DNA of 43,272 nucleotides from Candidatus Omnitrophota bacterium (lineage in GTDB: Bacteria > Omnitrophota > Gorgyraeia > Gygaellales > Profunditerraquicolaceae), in assembly GCA_023229385.1 (NCBI GenBank), contig JALNZI010000010.1, forward strand, positions 1 to 43,272. The letters are read 5' to 3'. The notes below the pieces were generated by a model, which was not told the DNA's origin, did not search any database, and saw only the letters and a program-made list of their open reading frames with translations. This document shows positions 27,251 through 36,823 of this stretch, in pieces (the first letter of the stretch is position 1; every line of letters starts with the position of its first letter). A program made the translations under genes and the position numbers.

Positions 27251-29680
27251 TTATTTTGTATTGAAATATGCATTTTTAAAGGAATCTTCAACATCACTTA
27301 ACGATATAAAATTTGTTGGCGTTCCTCTTGGAACTCCATAACTATCTAATTGATATAATGATAAATATTCATCGGTAGGAACTAATTTAAAATTATATTT
27401 ATTACCGTCTGCCATAAGAACATTAGTAAAATATTGTTCTCCTAATTCTTCAAATTTTATATTAGGATTTTGTTTTCTAGCCATAGCTAATGTATTTTCT
27501 ATATCTTCAAAATAATGACGATATAATGTATTTGCTATTTGTTGCATGCCCCAATCAGAACCTATTCCTGTTTTATCATTAGTTATTGCAATAGTACCTA
27601 AATTTCTCATAAATTCAGATTTATTATTAGCATTTGGTTCTATTATATATGTATCTTGTTTTAATTTACTAGCTATTTCTTTACCTCCACTAATTTTTGG
27701 AGTAATTCTTAAAAAGAATTTACCATCATTATTTTTACCTTTTGGTACTTCAAGATTAAAATCATATAATGAAGCATTTCCATTTTCTAAATCAGTATCT
27801 ATTACTTGTCCAAGCGTTTCACGCATATCTTGATATCTACTTGCTTGATTAACTATTTTAAATTCAGATGCATTACTCTGTATAAATTTATTTAATCCTT
27901 CCATTGCTTTAGACGGAATTCCATTATTATCAGTTAATATTCCTGTTTCATATGAAATTTCTAATCCATCATTTTGAATCTTTTTAGTTAAAGCATCATT
28001 AAATGCTAATCTACCTTGACTTAAAACTGTATATCCACCTTCACGCTCTTTATTAGGATACCATCCAAGTTCTACACTAGGAAAATCTCCACTAACAGGC
28101 ATTTTTTCAGAAGTAGATGTTTGTCGTATTTTGAAAAAATAAGAAGGAAGATTAAATCCTATTTCCTCTGTCTGTCCAGTAAGATAATCTATTACTTTAG
28201 ATTTATTATTAATTATTATTTCTTTATCTTTTTTATTTCTTGCATGATCTACAAAATCTTCAAATAAACTATCTGTATAAATTTCTCCTTCTGGAGATTT
28301 TAAATATGAAGATCGTAATAATTTTTCTCTATTTTGTAAATTTTTTATTTCAAAATCTAATTGTTTATATTTTAATCTATCTGAATCTTTTTGTAAGATA
28401 GGATCTGTAGGAATACTATTTCGTTCTTTAATTAAGTCACTAAGTAATGTTTGTGTTTTATTACTATCATAAGTTGGTATCTTAACAGGAGTAGTAGTAC
28501 CAGGAGTAACAAAATAAATATCTTTATTTTTATCTAATTCAACTTGTCGTTCTTTATCAAACCAATATCTTTTATTTAATACTATTTCATTATGTTGTTC
28601 TCTAAATCCAAATTGTCTACTAAAATCAACAATCTTATCTGTTTGCATATCAGTTAATGTTTTCTTATATAACTGTTGTAATGCAACCTTATCACTTCCT
28701 GTAGCTTCAAGTAACTCTTTATATAATGGAGTTTCTTTAAAATCTGGAGAAGCGCCTTTAATAGTAGTAGTAATTAATTTACCATCTTCTCCTGCGTATG
28801 TCATACTATTTTTTTCAGTTACCCAATCATCTGTAACTTGAATACCTAAATCTCTAAAATCTTTAGCAGTTATATCTCTTTGAATAAATTCTCCATTTTC
28901 ATCTTGTAAATATTCTCCTTTTGAATTTTTTTCAGTTACTGCATCAAATACTTTAGCATCATTAATATAATTATAATACTGTTTAATTTCTGGAGTACTA
29001 TTTATCCATGCTTTAACAGCATTTGCTATTTCATTCCCATCAACACCAGTTGCTGTACCTATTCTAATATATCCTTCTAATGCAGGATGATTATTATATA
29101 TTTCTGCTACAGGAGTACCTTTTACATTACCAGCAGCTAAAGTATCTTTATGTTGAGTAAGTAACGTAGTTATTTCTAATACTTTCTTTTCTGTATCAAC
29201 TTTAGGCGGTGGTGTTGGAGCATTCCATCTATTTGTTAATTGACCATTTTCATCAACACTAATAGCTTTGTTATTATATCTTTTATCATTAGTATAAAAA
29301 GCATTCAGTGCATCTTGATCTATTTTACCCTCTTCAAATTGCTTTTGAACAGCTAGTTTAGTATTTTGTGCTTTAGCATAATCTTCCATAGAAGCATTTA
29401 ATGCTTTATCATTAGTAATCCTATCTTTAGCATTATATAATATATTACTAGCATAATGCCATTTCCCATTGACATCTTCAAGCATATTTTCTACATCAGT
29501 TGTGGCTTTAGCAAGTATTCCAATATTTCTATTTTCAACTTTAGTGTTAGCCATAGCTTGTCTTAAAAGACTAGAATCTTGTCTATTTTTATAATATTTA
29601 GCTTCAAGTTCCTGACCAGTCCTTTCATAGACATCTGTAGGAATAGGTTTATAAGTAGATTGAAATTGAGCAAATTTCAT
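27251..29680 (-). CDS. Cargo-type internal virion protein, 809 aa
   Basis: Located between the transglycosylase-like gene (18-base gap) and the giant RNA polymerase gene (3-base gap), the position of cargo proteins in crAss-like phages. The N-terminus (KFAQFQSTYKPIPTDVYERTG) and the following helical, charged stretch (residues about 20-140) are typical of internal proteins upstream of crAss RNA polymerases. After a proline-rich linker (NAPTPPPKVDTEKK, near 155) come mixed alpha/beta regions with many lysine/glutamate helices. No transmembrane segment, catalytic motif or signal is visible. It probably travels in the capsid or tail with the polymerase. The assignment rests on position and overall character rather than on a diagnostic domain. 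Confidence 0.6.
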   Translation of the reverse strand: MKFAQFQSTYKPIPTDVYERTGQELEAKYYKNRQDSSLLRQAMANTKVENRNIGILAKATTDVENMLEDVNGKWHYASNILYNAKDRITNDKALNASMEDYAKAQNTKLAVQKQFEEGKIDQDALNAFYTNDKRYNNKAISVDENGQLTNRWNAPTPPPKVDTEKKVLEITTLLTQHKDTLAAGNVKGTPVAEIYNNHPALEGYIRIGTATGVDGNEIANAVKAWINSTPEIKQYYNYINDAKVFDAVTEKNSKGEYLQDENGEFIQRDITAKDFRDLGIQVTDDWVTEKNSMTYAGEDGKLITTTIKGASPDFKETPLYKELLEATGSDKVALQQLYKKTLTDMQTDKIVDFSRQFGFREQHNEIVLNKRYWFDKERQVELDKNKDIYFVTPGTTTPVKIPTYDSNKTQTLLSDLIKERNSIPTDPILQKDSDRLKYKQLDFEIKNLQNREKLLRSSYLKSPEGEIYTDSLFEDFVDHARNKKDKEIIINNKSKVIDYLTGQTEEIGFNLPSYFFKIRQTSTSEKMPVSGDFPSVELGWYPNKEREGGYTVLSQGRLAFNDALTKKIQNDGLEISYETGILTDNNGIPSKAMEGLNKFIQSNASEFKIVNQASRYQDMRETLGQVIDTDLENGNASLYDFNLEVPKGKNNDGKFFLRITPKISGGKEIASKLKQDTYIIEPNANNKSEFMRNLGTIAITNDKTGIGSDWGMQQIANTLYRHYFEDIENTLAMARKQNPNIKFEELGEQYFTNVLMADGNKYNFKLVPTDEYLSLYQLDSYGVPRGTPTNFISLSDVEDSFKNAYFNTK

Positions 29681-29698
29681 ATATGTAGTTTTAACAAA

Positions 29699-31849
29699 TT
29701 AATATGCCATTGAATGTTTTCTTCTCTTACCGACTTTTCCTCCACATTTAAGTTTCTTTCCAGTATAATCTTGTCCAATACTATCTTTCCATCTAGCATC
29801 TAAACTTTTCATAATATCTTTATCTCGTAAAATAGTATTAAATTCACTTATTGCTCCTTGCATATTACTTAATCTTGCATTTTCAGCTTCTCCTAATTGT
29901 TCATTAGCTGCAATTTTAGCATTTAATTTCATAAGAGCAGTCTCATTTAAAACTGCATTATTACTAGCATTATTTTGTGCTATATTCATAGTATTTTGAT
30001 TTCTAATGCCAGCTTGCATATTACGTCTATTTGCTAATATCGCACCTACTGATCTAGATTTATTTAGACTAGCACTACTTTTTATTGCACCCGCAATAGC
30101 AGGGTCAATACCTGATAATCCAGATACTGAAGAATTATAATTTTGATTAGTTTCACTTATTTGATCATTAATATCAACAACATCATTAAGTAGATAATTC
30201 TTATTTAAAATAGGATTATAATTTAATGCTTCAGTAAGACTATTTTGAATAAGTCCTTTTTGACGTTTGATTGCTTTATTACTCATAATCATATTACCTA
30301 ATGTTCCAACAGCACCAAAAACAGTATTTGCGTCAAATCCTGTAAAGTTAGTTTTTAAATCACCAAGCAAACTACCTGATCGTTTAGACATAGAAGGTTT
30401 ATAAGGATTATTAGTACCTTGTAATTTGAATTTAGATGGTGCAGCTTTTGACAATATAGGACTAATAGCTATTCCATTAGCTGCACGTTTACTTTTGCTA
30501 GTAAGTTTATTATTCATAACTACTAATTTATTTTGTTTATCTTCAATAATATCTTTATTATATACATTTTTAATACTTTCTAATTCCATAAAGTCTTGTG
30601 CAAATCCAAGTTTCTTACTAAGAACAAATGGAACATCATAAATATCTTTATCATTAACAAGAACTTCACCAGGTTCAGCAATAGCTAAAGTCTTACCATT
30701 TTTCTTTATAGGGATATTTTGTCCGGATTCATGTGTACCTGATGTTCCACCGTTTCTATTAGTAATAAGTTTGTTTCCACCTTTAAGATTTATTCCAGTA
30801 GTCGCAAGTTTACCACCATTAGATTTAGTATTCTTAATTATATTCATTATTTCTGGATTTCTATGTAATACACTGTCTCTTAAATTAACTACTCTTTTAC
30901 CATATAGTGGTGTTTTACTCATATTAATTTCAGTACTATCAGTATTTATACCATATAATTTACCTTTATTTTTAATAGTTCCATATCCATTATATGCTTG
31001 TATAATATCTGCATCTGTTGTTTTACCTAATCTTTTAGCGTGTTTTTGTTTACTTGCTATAAATCTCATTGATTCATCAATAATATTTCCATAAGGATCA
31101 TAATAATTAAGCATAAAAGGATTAGTGTTATGTTCTGGATTAAATCTAGTTTCTGCCATATTAATAGCTAATGCAGTACTTGGATCTACTCCATGTTTTT
31201 TAGCAGAAGAAACTACTTGTTTTACATAATCGCTATCTACTTTAGCATGAAATCTATTTTTGCTATTAACTAACTTTCCAGTAACTGCATCTATTGTTCT
31301 CTTATCTTTAATATTTATAGATTTTTCTTCTACAGTTCCACCATCTTCTTTATTTTTAGCCATTTTTTTAAATGTTTTAGCTAATGCATATCTTTTAGTT
31401 CCAGGTCTACATGATGGCCCGCCAAAATTACTACCACTACAAACACCTTCTGTTCCTCTTCTTTTAATACTAGCATTTGCTTTCTGAATCCAACCTCCAT
31501 TTTTCATAAATAAACTACTCTGTTCATTTAATTTAAAGTTAGAAAGATATGCTGTATCATTAAGATTAAGTTGTTTTAATCTAAGATTTTCTGTACGTAC
31601 TTTTTCTTCTTCTTTAAGTTTAGCAATTGCCGCATCTTGTGCTTTCTGTTGACGTCTAAGTTTATTTTCTTTTCTATTACCAAATAAAGCACCACCAATA
31701 GCACCTATTGCTCCGCCAACAATACTACCTACAGGTCCAAACATAGTACCTAAACCTGCTCCCATTTGTGCACCACTGCTAGCTCCTGTTAATGCACCAC
31801 CCCAATCTTTTTTAAGAGCAGCACCATATTTTCCACTAGTATATCGCAT
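29699..31849 (-). CDS. Internal virion protein with lytic-transglycosylase-like domain, 716 aa
   Basis: Three parts can be seen. Residues about 20-60 form a glycine-zipper membrane-active segment (GASSGAQMGAGLGTMFG, IVGGAIGAIGGALFG). Residues about 205-300 resemble a soluble lytic transglycosylase: HGVDPSTALAINMAETRFNP, with probable catalytic Glu at 233, and AYNGYG at 285-290 in place of the family's AYNxG. The C-terminal half carries an EPGEVLVNDKDI segment like those in other phage virion proteins, then glutamine/asparagine-rich helices and a very basic tail (KLKCGGKVGKRRKHSMAY). A membrane-inserting segment with a peptidoglycan-cutting domain fits a protein ejected to open the cell envelope. 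Follows the muzzle-like gene after 11 bases. Confidence 0.65.
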   Translation of the reverse strand: MRYTSGKYGAALKKDWGGALTGASSGAQMGAGLGTMFGPVGSIVGGAIGAIGGALFGNRKENKLRRQQKAQDAAIAKLKEEEKVRTENLRLKQLNLNDTAYLSNFKLNEQSSLFMKNGGWIQKANASIKRRGTEGVCSGSNFGGPSCRPGTKRYALAKTFKKMAKNKEDGGTVEEKSINIKDKRTIDAVTGKLVNSKNRFHAKVDSDYVKQVVSSAKKHGVDPSTALAINMAETRFNPEHNTNPFMLNYYDPYGNIIDESMRFIASKQKHAKRLGKTTDADIIQAYNGYGTIKNKGKLYGINTDSTEINMSKTPLYGKRVVNLRDSVLHRNPEIMNIIKNTKSNGGKLATTGINLKGGNKLITNRNGGTSGTHESGQNIPIKKNGKTLAIAEPGEVLVNDKDIYDVPFVLSKKLGFAQDFMELESIKNVYNKDIIEDKQNKLVVMNNKLTSKSKRAANGIAISPILSKAAPSKFKLQGTNNPYKPSMSKRSGSLLGDLKTNFTGFDANTVFGAVGTLGNMIMSNKAIKRQKGLIQNSLTEALNYNPILNKNYLLNDVVDINDQISETNQNYNSSVSGLSGIDPAIAGAIKSSASLNKSRSVGAILANRRNMQAGIRNQNTMNIAQNNASNNAVLNETALMKLNAKIAANEQLGEAENARLSNMQGAISEFNTILRDKDIMKSLDARWKDSIGQDYTGKKLKCGGKVGKRRKHSMAY

Positions 31850-31860
31850 ATTATTATATT

Positions 31861-34800
31861 TTATAAAATATTTGTAGCATCAATATCAACATTAGAAATA
31901 CGAAGTTTTCTTACAGTACTAGAATTAGTATATATTAATCTAACAATAACAAATTTTCCTATAAATTTTGATTTATCATACCAATTCTTAGAATAATTCA
32001 TATTTGATGTAATCACATTAAAACTATTATCTAATACTGCATAATTAGGATTTGATAAAATATCTAATACATCATTAAATATCCATTCTCCATCTCTATA
32101 TATTGTATTTCCTGTTGGTGTCATTACTCCAACAACATAACTATATGATTTTTTAGTAATAGTATTCTCATTACTACATTGATTTTTAGAATATACTAAT
32201 AATTTACTAATTGTTTCATTCCAATAATTAATATTATTAGCTTCTAAGTTAGTAGTCCATTTTACAGATCTTAATAAAAATCTTTCTCCTTTGTTTTGAT
32301 TAAATATAAAATCAATACTGGATGAATAATATATACCACTAAATAATCCATTATTTCCAGCAAACATTTTATATATTTTACTATTATTAAATATATATAA
32401 ACCATTACTATTCCAAGTATATCTATCAGGAATATAATCATGAAAACTTACCCATTGTCCTTTTTCAAATTGATATGACATAGTAGAATCATACAATGTT
32501 ACTGTTCCACCTATAACTGCTCCAGTAGTACTTGCTGTAGTTGTATAATAAAATGTATTTACACCAGTAACTACAATTACAAATACTCCATTACATACTG
32601 CAACATCCCAATTTTTCATTCTAACATATGTTCCAGTAGTAAGACCATGAGAAGCAGTAGTTGTTACTGTAACTCTTGTGCCAGTAGTAAGACTTCTAAC
32701 TACAGAAGTAACTGCAATAGGACTATCTCGTAATGTAACTAATAATCTTTTATATATATCATCATATCCTAATATAACTCCATTTCCTATACCTTCTTTA
32801 GTTGTATGTAATGTCATTATATTTTTGACTCTATTTCTAAACCAATCTTCAATACCAAGTTTAGTTATTTCATCAGCTTTATCAGATATCACATATATAG
32901 CCCCTCTATCTAAATCTGCAGCAACTAAACCATATGGTGTTATAATAGTTCCTTCTCTATTCCAAGGTTTAATATAATTACCATCAGCATCCAATAACTC
33001 TTGTAATGGACGGTCAAACATTTCTGCACTTTTTAAAGCTACATCTATATCACCAGTCACAAGTTTATCAACTACAATTCCTCTAAAGATACTATAATCA
33101 GTTTGAATATAAACAATGTATTCATTACCTAACATTTTATATATTGCCCCTTTATGATTAACCATATCAAAATAATCTAATATTTTGAATTTTCTCCAAT
33201 ATGTAGAAGAACTTTCTAATGGTTGAGTTATAGAACTATATATTCGATTTGGAAATTTAGTAATATTACTAGTTAAATCATTTACTATTTCATCTTGTTT
33301 GAGGTTATTAAGTAAATGATAATCATTATTATACAAATAATAGTTGGCATATCCAGCTGCTGCCATATCTATAATACTCTGTAATATACCATCTGTTAAA
33401 GCAACTATGTTAGTAAGTGGATAAAACTTTTCATAATTATTTGAACCTTCATATCTCATTCCACTATTAAGAATAGTTTCTGTAGGAAAATACCAAATTT
33501 TAGGAGCAGTAAGATCTCCTGTAGGAAAAGTAAGTACAGAATTATGACCGACAAATGTATCACCCCCATATAAAGAAAATGCACTTGTTGCAACAAGTCT
33601 TTTAACAATACCAGTACTAACAAGTTCTTGATTACTAAAATCAAGATATACATTTTCTTTAACATTTATAAGATTAACTAATCTTTTATCAAATGCTCCA
33701 CTTGTTGTTTCAAAGTAATAACAATTTTCTTTAGCTGTATTATCAGGAATTGTTGCAGTATTATATGCAGGAAGATATTTAATTTTAGTTAATTTACTAT
33801 ATTTAACAGTTTCTAAAGAATAAGAGGTAATTTCATTTACATATGTACCTGCAGTATAATCGCCACTAGTTAAATGTAATGCTGATTTAACATGAGTAGG
33901 CTCAATGTTAAGAAGATTAACCATACTATCAAAGCCATGAAACCTATATCCATCTCCTTCAGCAAATGCTAAACTTTGATCAATCATTAATTGATTATTT
34001 AAAGTACGTTTAGCATAAAAAATTTCCCATCCATCAACAACAGCTTCAAGTTCGGCTTTTGTAGTAGCATTTACATTAGCCCAATCTAATGATATACGAA
34101 GTCCTAATATCTCTTGTCCTAATGCAGCATCATAAACTTCAATATTAGAATGTCCAGAAGTGACTTCAGAATAATAATCTAATATAACTCCATAATATTC
34201 AGTTAGAGGATCTGCTGGTACAGCACTTAATAATCTTACTTCTATTGTAATTACATCTCCAGTAACTAATTCTATATCGTTTTCATAAAAAATATCTATA
34301 GTGTCAGGTGTTTCATCAGCATATGTAGTTTGATTACTAACAACACTAGCGTTCTTACTTATTATTAAATTAATACTACCATGTGTACCTGAATAATCAC
34401 TTACTATTCCACGTAAACCTAAATCTAAACTTAATGTTTGATTGTATGATGCTGTATATGAATTATATATATTTCCACCTGAACTAGCAGCAACCCATGT
34501 TCCTAATACTGGAGAAGATAAAGGAGTAAGTGATCCATAATATGAATCTCCAGCATGATAAAATTCATCTACTTCAAAATTTAAAGTATTTACTAATGTA
34601 CCTTTTTTAGTACTTGTTAATATACTAGCTCCTTTCCATGTACTTAATTGACCAGCAGAAGGAAACCTATGATGACGAATTTTATTGTTAGCTAATGTAG
34701 TTCCATATTTGTTATTATATCTTTCATCATCATTTTGCCAATATCCCATAAGACCATACATTCCACCAGCGTCTTTAGTGGCAGTGCTTCCTAATCTATA

Positions 34801-36066
34801 GTTATTTATTACAGTGCCATCTACAGTAGTAGTATCTGTAAGTTCATTTCCAATAGCTTCTCTACCTGGAATATGATAAATTCCATAATATCCACCTGTT
34901 TTTAATTTTAATCCAAGATATAATGCATATACCTCATCACTTCTAAATGTCCTGTTATTAAATATAAATACAGAATCTTTATAACTATTTAATGTACTAG
35001 ATAATGATACCTGTGTATCATTTATCCAATTTACACTTAATATAGAAGAAATTAAAATATGATCATATATATCTGCAGTAGATACTTTTTTAGGTTTAGT
35101 TAAATTACCAAGTCTAAGTTTTTTATTAGATTGAGTTATAGTTTTTACAGTAGAAAAAGCTGGAGATGCTATTATTACTTCATTTAAATTAAAAGGAATT
35201 AATTTATCAATATCATCAATTAACACACTAGTTCCTATAGAATTTACTTTTACTCGTTTTGTTATATAACAATTAATTCCTGTTTCAGTTCTTTGTATTA
35301 TAGCTAATTTAAAATAGTTATAACTAGTATCTAAATTTGCAATATTTATAGTTATTGCTTTAGTAGTAATAACTAAACTTCCGTTTCCTTTAAATTGCTT
35401 ATATGCTGTTACAGCATCCTCTTCTACTATAAATATAGGATTAGAAATGCCTCCAAAATTAGTATTAACATCTGGTTCCATTTCATATGTTAAACTAAAA
35501 AAATATGCAGCACTAGGAAGTCTACCACCATTAGTAATAGAACCAGTTGCTGTTGCAGATATAGCTGTTAGATTAAATGTATTATGATTAAACTCTGGAA
35601 ATAAATAATAATTTTTTAATTCAGATTCACTAGTAATACTTACAGCACTTATTAAAAGATCTGTAATGTTAATAATCATAGGTTTATGATAGCCTGTTGT
35701 AAAAGCAATAATTAAATCACCTTCATTATTATATTCATGTACACCGTCTATATAAATACTAGGATATGTAGTTGGATTGAAACTTAATATCGCTTCATCA
35801 ATAGTCATTAATGTAGTTAAAGTACCAATAGAATCTAAATGTTTAATATAACTATGAGAACTTTCAAATGTAAAAACAATTATTTCAGAAGGAGTAGAAA
35901 TTCTGCCTATTATAGAACCATTAATATCACTATTAAGTAAAGCATCTCCAGGTTCATTTTCAATTTCATCAAATCCTCTACTTAATAATATATTTTTAGC
36001 ATGTGCCCAAGTATATTGAGCACTATCTGAAAATTTACCATCTAAACGAAGACCTTGTAATTGCAT
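31861..36066 (-). CDS. Muzzle / tail stabilisation-type protein, 1401 aa
   Basis: Long beta-rich protein starting QLQGLRLDGKFSDSAQYTW. Its size, its place directly upstream of the cargo and polymerase genes, and the C-terminal stretch GQWVSFHDYIPDRYTWNSNG match the crAss-like muzzle or 'stabilisation' protein (a counterpart of the crAss001 gp44 muzzle), which closes the tail exit. Residues about 1116-1194 are a separate inserted module (TTTASHGLTTGTYV, NTFYYTTTASTTGAVIGGTV) of the type often annotated in phages as E1-FCCH-like. It falls between LRDS and DSTMSYQF. The downstream gene starts 11 bases after the stop, and the 156-aa gene ends 3 bases before its start. No signal peptide or membrane span. 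Confidence 0.6.
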   Translation of the reverse strand: MQLQGLRLDGKFSDSAQYTWAHAKNILLSRGFDEIENEPGDALLNSDINGSIIGRISTPSEIIVFTFESSHSYIKHLDSIGTLTTLMTIDEAILSFNPTTYPSIYIDGVHEYNNEGDLIIAFTTGYHKPMIINITDLLISAVSITSESELKNYYLFPEFNHNTFNLTAISATATGSITNGGRLPSAAYFFSLTYEMEPDVNTNFGGISNPIFIVEEDAVTAYKQFKGNGSLVITTKAITINIANLDTSYNYFKLAIIQRTETGINCYITKRVKVNSIGTSVLIDDIDKLIPFNLNEVIIASPAFSTVKTITQSNKKLRLGNLTKPKKVSTADIYDHILISSILSVNWINDTQVSLSSTLNSYKDSVFIFNNRTFRSDEVYALYLGLKLKTGGYYGIYHIPGREAIGNELTDTTTVDGTVINNYRLGSTATKDAGGMYGLMGYWQNDDERYNNKYGTTLANNKIRHHRFPSAGQLSTWKGASILTSTKKGTLVNTLNFEVDEFYHAGDSYYGSLTPLSSPVLGTWVAASSGGNIYNSYTASYNQTLSLDLGLRGIVSDYSGTHGSINLIISKNASVVSNQTTYADETPDTIDIFYENDIELVTGDVITIEVRLLSAVPADPLTEYYGVILDYYSEVTSGHSNIEVYDAALGQEILGLRISLDWANVNATTKAELEAVVDGWEIFYAKRTLNNQLMIDQSLAFAEGDGYRFHGFDSMVNLLNIEPTHVKSALHLTSGDYTAGTYVNEITSYSLETVKYSKLTKIKYLPAYNTATIPDNTAKENCYYFETTSGAFDKRLVNLINVKENVYLDFSNQELVSTGIVKRLVATSAFSLYGGDTFVGHNSVLTFPTGDLTAPKIWYFPTETILNSGMRYEGSNNYEKFYPLTNIVALTDGILQSIIDMAAAGYANYYLYNNDYHLLNNLKQDEIVNDLTSNITKFPNRIYSSITQPLESSSTYWRKFKILDYFDMVNHKGAIYKMLGNEYIVYIQTDYSIFRGIVVDKLVTGDIDVALKSAEMFDRPLQELLDADGNYIKPWNREGTIITPYGLVAADLDRGAIYVISDKADEITKLGIEDWFRNRVKNIMTLHTTKEGIGNGVILGYDDIYKRLLVTLRDSPIAVTSVVRSLTTGTRVTVTTTASHGLTTGTYVRMKNWDVAVCNGVFVIVVTGVNTFYYTTTASTTGAVIGGTVTLYDSTMSYQFEKGQWVSFHDYIPDRYTWNSNGLYIFNNSKIYKMFAGNNGLFSGIYYSSSIDFIFNQNKGERFLLRSVKWTTNLEANNINYWNETISKLLVYSKNQCSNENTITKKSYSYVVGVMTPTGNTIYRDGEWIFNDVLDILSNPNYAVLDNSFNVITSNMNYSKNWYDKSKFIGKFVIVRLIYTNSSTVRKLRISNVDIDATNIL

Positions 36067-36069
36067 AAT

Positions 36070-36540
36070 TTATTCTATAACAGGAAATAATAATGTAATT
36101 TGTTCAACAGTAAGTTGTGAAGGAATACATGATTTTGGAAGTTTACTTATTTTTACAGTAGTTTGTGTATTAAGAATTTTTTCCCATTCTTCTGCATTAT
36201 CTTTTACAACTTGTATTGCATCTTTATATTTAATATTTAATTCATTTAATTCTTTATTATAGTCCAATGGTTTACGAACTATAATTTTATCATTCAGTAT
36301 TTGATATGTACCATCTTCTTTTACAATAGCATATTTACTAGTTATTTCATCTGATTCTTTTATATATTCTTTATATTCTGCAGAAAATGGTTTTATTCCA
36401 TGTTCTAATATTTTTAACTCAGCCAATACTTCACTATATATTCTAGCCATAGAAATAGCAAAATTAATGTTTGCTACATTAACAATATCTTTACATTTTT
36501 CAATGCCTGTTTTAACATTATATAAATCTAAATTTGTCAT
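36070..36540 (-). CDS. Small helical protein, possible DUF1617-like
   Basis: 156 residues, predominantly helical and lysine/glutamate-rich: an N-terminal helix pair (TGIEKCKDIVNVANINFA, MARIYSEVLAELKILEHG), a beta-hairpin-like centre (YAIVKEDGTYQILNDKIIVRK), another helix (ELNELNIKYKDAIQVVKDNAEEWEK), and an end with SQLTVEQITLLFPVIE. This helix-hairpin-helix layout resembles the DUF1617-type proteins found among tail genes of other phages; the match is by pattern only. It directly precedes the muzzle-like gene (3-base gap), so a tail-assembly or chaperone role is plausible. Confidence 0.45.
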   Translation of the reverse strand: MTNLDLYNVKTGIEKCKDIVNVANINFAISMARIYSEVLAELKILEHGIKPFSAEYKEYIKESDEITSKYAIVKEDGTYQILNDKIIVRKPLDYNKELNELNIKYKDAIQVVKDNAEEWEKILNTQTTVKISKLPKSCIPSQLTVEQITLLFPVIE

Positions 36541-36577
36541 ATTGTTTATAATTTATTAATATTTTATACAATGACTA

Positions 36578-36730
36578 TTATATTTCAGGGATATTGTGTC
36601 TTTTTTCCTTTCCAGGTTCAAAGTCATTATTCTTTAATGTAGGGACTTCTTTTTTATCTTTCTTGAAGATAAATACCAATGTAGGGATAACCACTGCTGC
36701 GACTAATGCGATAATAATAAGTGTTTCCAT
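36578..36730 (-). CDS. Small single-span membrane protein, 50 aa
   Basis: ORF from ATG at 36730 to TAA at 36578, in the otherwise unexplained gap between the BACON-like gene and the 156-aa gene. Residues 4-22 are a hydrophobic span (LIIIALVAAVVIPTLVFIF), followed at once by a positive cluster (KKDKKE) and a polar tail ending KRHNIPEI. This gives an N-out, C-in topology. It could be a small lysis or envelope factor or a virion membrane peptide. Codons such as GTC, GTG and ATC make it somewhat GC-richer than the large AT-rich genes downstream, like the neighbouring BACON-like gene. Confidence 0.5.
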   Translation of the reverse strand: METLIIIALVAAVVIPTLVFIFKKDKKEVPTLKNNDFEPGKEKRHNIPEI

Positions 36731-36735
36731 TTTAA

Positions 36736-36804
36736 TTAATTTAAAGTGTTATTTACTATGAGTTCTATTTTATCTACATGTGTTATTGTCTTTAATACTT
36801 TCAT
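36736..36804 (-). CDS. Possible 22-aa leader peptide ORF
   Basis: A very short ORF (MKVLKTITHVDKIELIVNNTLN) between the stop of the BACON-like gene and the start of the 50-aa membrane ORF, whose ATG comes 5 bases after this stop. The tight spacing is the only support. It could be a coupling peptide or chance. No function proposed. Confidence 0.22.
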   Translation of the reverse strand: MKVLKTITHVDKIELIVNNTLN

Positions 36805-36823
36805 TGTTTATATAATATTAAAT

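Noticed and set aside
30771..31094. 107-aa hydrophobic frame on the + strand within the transglycosylase-like gene
   Set aside because: Opposite strand of a clear gene. The apparent membrane spans come from reading AT-rich DNA backwards.
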